In this document: positions 30,152 through 32,099 of the stretch, in pieces
Layout: each line of letters opens with the position of its first letter
Numbering within the stretch: the stretch's first letter is position 1
DNA from: Robinsoniella peoriensis
GTDB lineage: Bacteria > Bacillota > Clostridia > Lachnospirales > Lachnospiraceae
Assembly (NCBI RefSeq): GCF_042680125.1
Contig: NZ_JBHTNY010000061.1
DNA length: 32,099 bases
Reading direction: 5' to 3' (one strand)
The notes under the pieces: model-generated
The model's input: only the letters and a program-made list of their open reading frames with translations
Told to the model about the DNA's origin: nothing
The model's database searches: none
Translations under genes and position numbers: made by a program

Positions 30152-31102
30152 ATGAAAAAAAACGATAAGGTTAGCAACAAACCCCTTAAAGTGAAGAAAG
30201 TACGAAGTAAATCTGCAGTAAGGGGGGACATCTCTTTGTGGATGTTTGTCCTGCCAGGATTAATTCTGACATTTATCTTCAGTTATATTCCCATGTATGG
30301 AGTACAGATTGCGTTTCGGGATTTTAATCCAAGACTGGGGTTTTTGGGAAGTCCATGGGTTGGGTTTAAATACTTTATCCGGTTTTTTGAATCTCCTTAT
30401 TTTGCATCTACAATAAAGAATACCTTCTTAATCAGTATCTATTCTCTGGTTGCCGGGTTCCCCATTCCGATTCTTCTGGCTTTGGGACTGAATTCTTTTA
30501 AGCATAAGAAATACCGTAAGGTAATTCAGACAGTTACCTATGCACCGAACTTTATTTCCGTGGTTGTTATGTGCGGTATGCTGTTGTTATTTCTTTCACC
30601 GGATGCCGGTATTATCAACAAGATACTTTCTTTTTTCGGCATTGCACCGATAAATTTTATGGGAGACAAGTCTTACTGGAGACACATCTATGTATGGTCC
30701 GGTATTTGGCAGAGCATGGGGTGGAATTCGGTTATTTATTTTGCGGCTCTTTCGGCAGTCAGCCCGGACCTGCATGAAGCAGCAATTATGGATGGTGCAA
30801 ATAAATTCCAGCTTATCCGGCATATTGATTTACCAAGTATTATGCCCACCGCAATTATCCTATTGATTATGAGCTGTGGAAGTATTCTTTCAGTAGGGTT
30901 TGAAAAAGTATTCCTGCTGCAGAACGACTTGAATAAGAGCGTATCTGAAATTATTTCTACCTATACATATCAGGTTGGTCTTGTTGAAAATAATGTTTCC
31001 TATTCAGCGGCAATTGGTCTGTTCAATTCGGCGGTCAATGCAGTGATGCTGATCACTGTAAATAAAATAGCCCGTAAGTCTTCGGGTATTAGTTTGTACT
31101 AG
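30152..31102 (+). CDS. Carbohydrate ABC transporter permease, LplB type
   Basis: This 316-residue inner-membrane protein with about six helices is one half of a sugar ABC importer. It shows the LplB/YtcP-associated features: a basic N-terminal tail (residues 1-30), a first helix LWMFVLPGLILTFIFSYIPMYG, and the cytoplasmic EAA loop EAAIMDGANKFQLIRHIDLPSI (split as EAAIMDGANKFQ and IRHIDLP) that contacts the ATPase. AAGGAGAG precedes ATG 30152. The genes for a binding protein and ATPase are not in the window; LplB-type systems usually use a shared MsmX-type ATPase. Substrate unknown. Confidence 0.9.
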   Translation: MKKNDKVSNKPLKVKKVRSKSAVRGDISLWMFVLPGLILTFIFSYIPMYGVQIAFRDFNPRLGFLGSPWVGFKYFIRFFESPYFASTIKNTFLISIYSLVAGFPIPILLALGLNSFKHKKYRKVIQTVTYAPNFISVVVMCGMLLLFLSPDAGIINKILSFFGIAPINFMGDKSYWRHIYVWSGIWQSMGWNSVIYFAALSAVSPDLHEAAIMDGANKFQLIRHIDLPSIMPTAIILLIMSCGSILSVGFEKVFLLQNDLNKSVSEIISTYTYQVGLVENNVSYSAAIGLFNSAVNAVMLITVNKIARKSSGISLY

Positions 31103-31119
31103 AGAGGAGGAATTAATTG

Positions 31120-32025
31120 ATGAAGAAATTCAGACAACAGTCAGCAACCGATAAGTTCTTTGATATTTCCCTGTTTATCATACTGACAGTTATTTTAATC
31201 ATTGTAGCTTATCCCCTTTACTTTATTATAATTTCCTCCATCAGCGACCCCAAGGCAGTTGCCAGCGGAATGGTAACATTTCTGCCGGTAGGAATTAATT
31301 TTGCGGGTTACCGGGAAGTGTTTAAGAATTCTTTAGTCGTATCGGGATTTATCAATGCAATCGTATACACAGCATGTGGTGTCTGTGTCAATCTGGTCGT
31401 GACGATTCCTACCGCCTATGCCTTATCCAGAAGCAGGTTCGGCGGAAAGACAATCGTGACCTGGTTCTATATGATTACGATGTTTATCAGCGGTGGTATG
31501 ATTCCGACCTACCTGGTTGTCAAAAATCTGCATATGCTGGATACTATGTGGTCGTTAATTCTTCCGGGGGCACTTAGTGTCTACAATATGATTGTTGCCA
31601 GAACGTTTTTTCAAAGCAATCTGCCGGAGGAACTGTGGGAGGCAGCCAGTGTGGATGGTTGTACCCAGACAAAGTTTTTCTTTAAAATTGCTTTACCGCT
31701 GTCCAAATCAATTATTGCAATTATGGTGCTGTATTATGGTGTAGGACATTGGAACTCTTATTTCAGCGCATTGCTTTATTTGAAAGATGATGCAAAGTTC
31801 CCGCTGCAGTTAGTGCTTCGTTCCATTCTGATTCAGAATCAGGCGGCCCTTGCCCAGCAGGTGACAAGTGTTTCAGCCCAGGTAGCACTGGAAGCACAGC
31901 GGCAGTTAGTTGAACTTATGAAATATTCGCTGATTATTATTTCCAGTATTCCAGTCATGATTATGTATCCCTTTGTCCAGAAGTATTTTGTAAAGGGAGT
32001 TATGATTGGGTCAGTTAAAGGGTAA
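31120..32025 (+). CDS. Carbohydrate ABC transporter permease, YtcP/AraQ type
   Basis: The second permease, 301 residues with about six helices, has an EAA loop EAASVDGCTQTKFFFKIALP at about residues 177-196. It begins with a short basic tail and a helix FDISLFIILTVILIIVAYPLYF. ATG 31120 is chosen over TTG 31117 because it is better spaced from AGAGAGGAGG. It lies 17 bases after the first permease and forms the heterodimeric channel with it. A substrate-binding lipoprotein gene would be expected next, outside the window. Confidence 0.9.
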   Translation: MKKFRQQSATDKFFDISLFIILTVILIIVAYPLYFIIISSISDPKAVASGMVTFLPVGINFAGYREVFKNSLVVSGFINAIVYTACGVCVNLVVTIPTAYALSRSRFGGKTIVTWFYMITMFISGGMIPTYLVVKNLHMLDTMWSLILPGALSVYNMIVARTFFQSNLPEELWEAASVDGCTQTKFFFKIALPLSKSIIAIMVLYYGVGHWNSYFSALLYLKDDAKFPLQLVLRSILIQNQAALAQQVTSVSAQVALEAQRQLVELMKYSLIIISSIPVMIMYPFVQKYFVKGVMIGSVKG

Positions 32026-32053
32026 GTGCGCCCAGGAAAGGGCGGATAGTTTA

Positions 32054-32095
32054 GCGGGTGGAACACCCGCATGGCAAGGCGTAGCGAGCCACCAT
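32054..32095 (+). repeat. Paired-hairpin palindromic element after the permease operon
   Basis: GCGGGTG-GAA-CACCCGC (32054-32070) is a perfect 7-bp hairpin with a tight loop. Directly after it, ATGGC...CCAT (32071-32095) forms a second, looser hairpin around AAGGCGTAGCGAGCC. The GC-rich make-up contrasts with its surroundings and resembles dispersed intergenic palindromes. There is no U-run, and it may continue past the window. Confidence 0.45.
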
Positions 32096-32099
32096 TAGC

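Overview
The window is most of the right-hand (late) part of a tailed-phage prophage, about 28 kb, followed by roughly 4 kb of host chromosome. Low-to-moderate GC by eye, AUA-rich codon use, strong AGGAGG-type ribosome sites, a LacI regulator beside LplB/YtcP-type sugar permeases and the phage gene families all point to a gut Firmicute, most likely Lachnospiraceae. The genus is inference.

Region 1 (1-3895) is a run of small early/accessory phage genes: Cys-rich mini-proteins, a lipoprotein, a cytosine-C5 DNA methyltransferase whose motifs are in circularly permuted order, DUF6275-like and YopX-like proteins, and a RinA/ArpU-like late activator. Six gene junctions in the first 2.9 kb carry the same 11-bp AT-rich element. 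Region 2 (3896-5221) holds a likely activator-dependent late promoter with two ATGTCC boxes one helical turn apart, a structured untranslated leader, an HNH nuclease gene, a Zn-ribbon gene and a candidate cos region.

Region 3 (5222-13044) is a standard HK97-type packaging and head module in order: TerS, TerL, portal, ClpP-like protease, capsid, a HeH/Rho-N-like ORF, connector, head closure, gp10-like protein, tail terminator, major tail protein, and the tail chaperones gpG/gpGT. The chaperones have a perfect CCCAAAC -1 frameshift heptamer. The capsid gene ends in a G-run from which a -1 shift would add the HeH-like domain. Region 4 (13107-25457) is the tail: a tape measure of about 2114 residues (predicted tail near 0.3 micrometre), Dit, two small proteins and a 1522-residue tail-spike/receptor-binding protein with an inserted CBM-like domain. 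Region 5 (25456-27841) is lysis: a coiled-coil/TM protein, a holin, a small coupled gene and an amidase plus glucosaminidase endolysin with SPOR and SH3 domains.

The prophage ends at 28004-28050 in the displaced 3' part of a tRNA-Lys(UUU) gene (att site), which keeps its own terminator. The intact tRNA and the integrase should lie left of the window. The host flank has a divergent lacI-type regulator and a two-permease ABC sugar importer. Between them lie 759 bp with opposed promoters, repeated TGTTAAA boxes including a perfect palindrome, a 15-bp tandem repeat and a strong orphan terminator.
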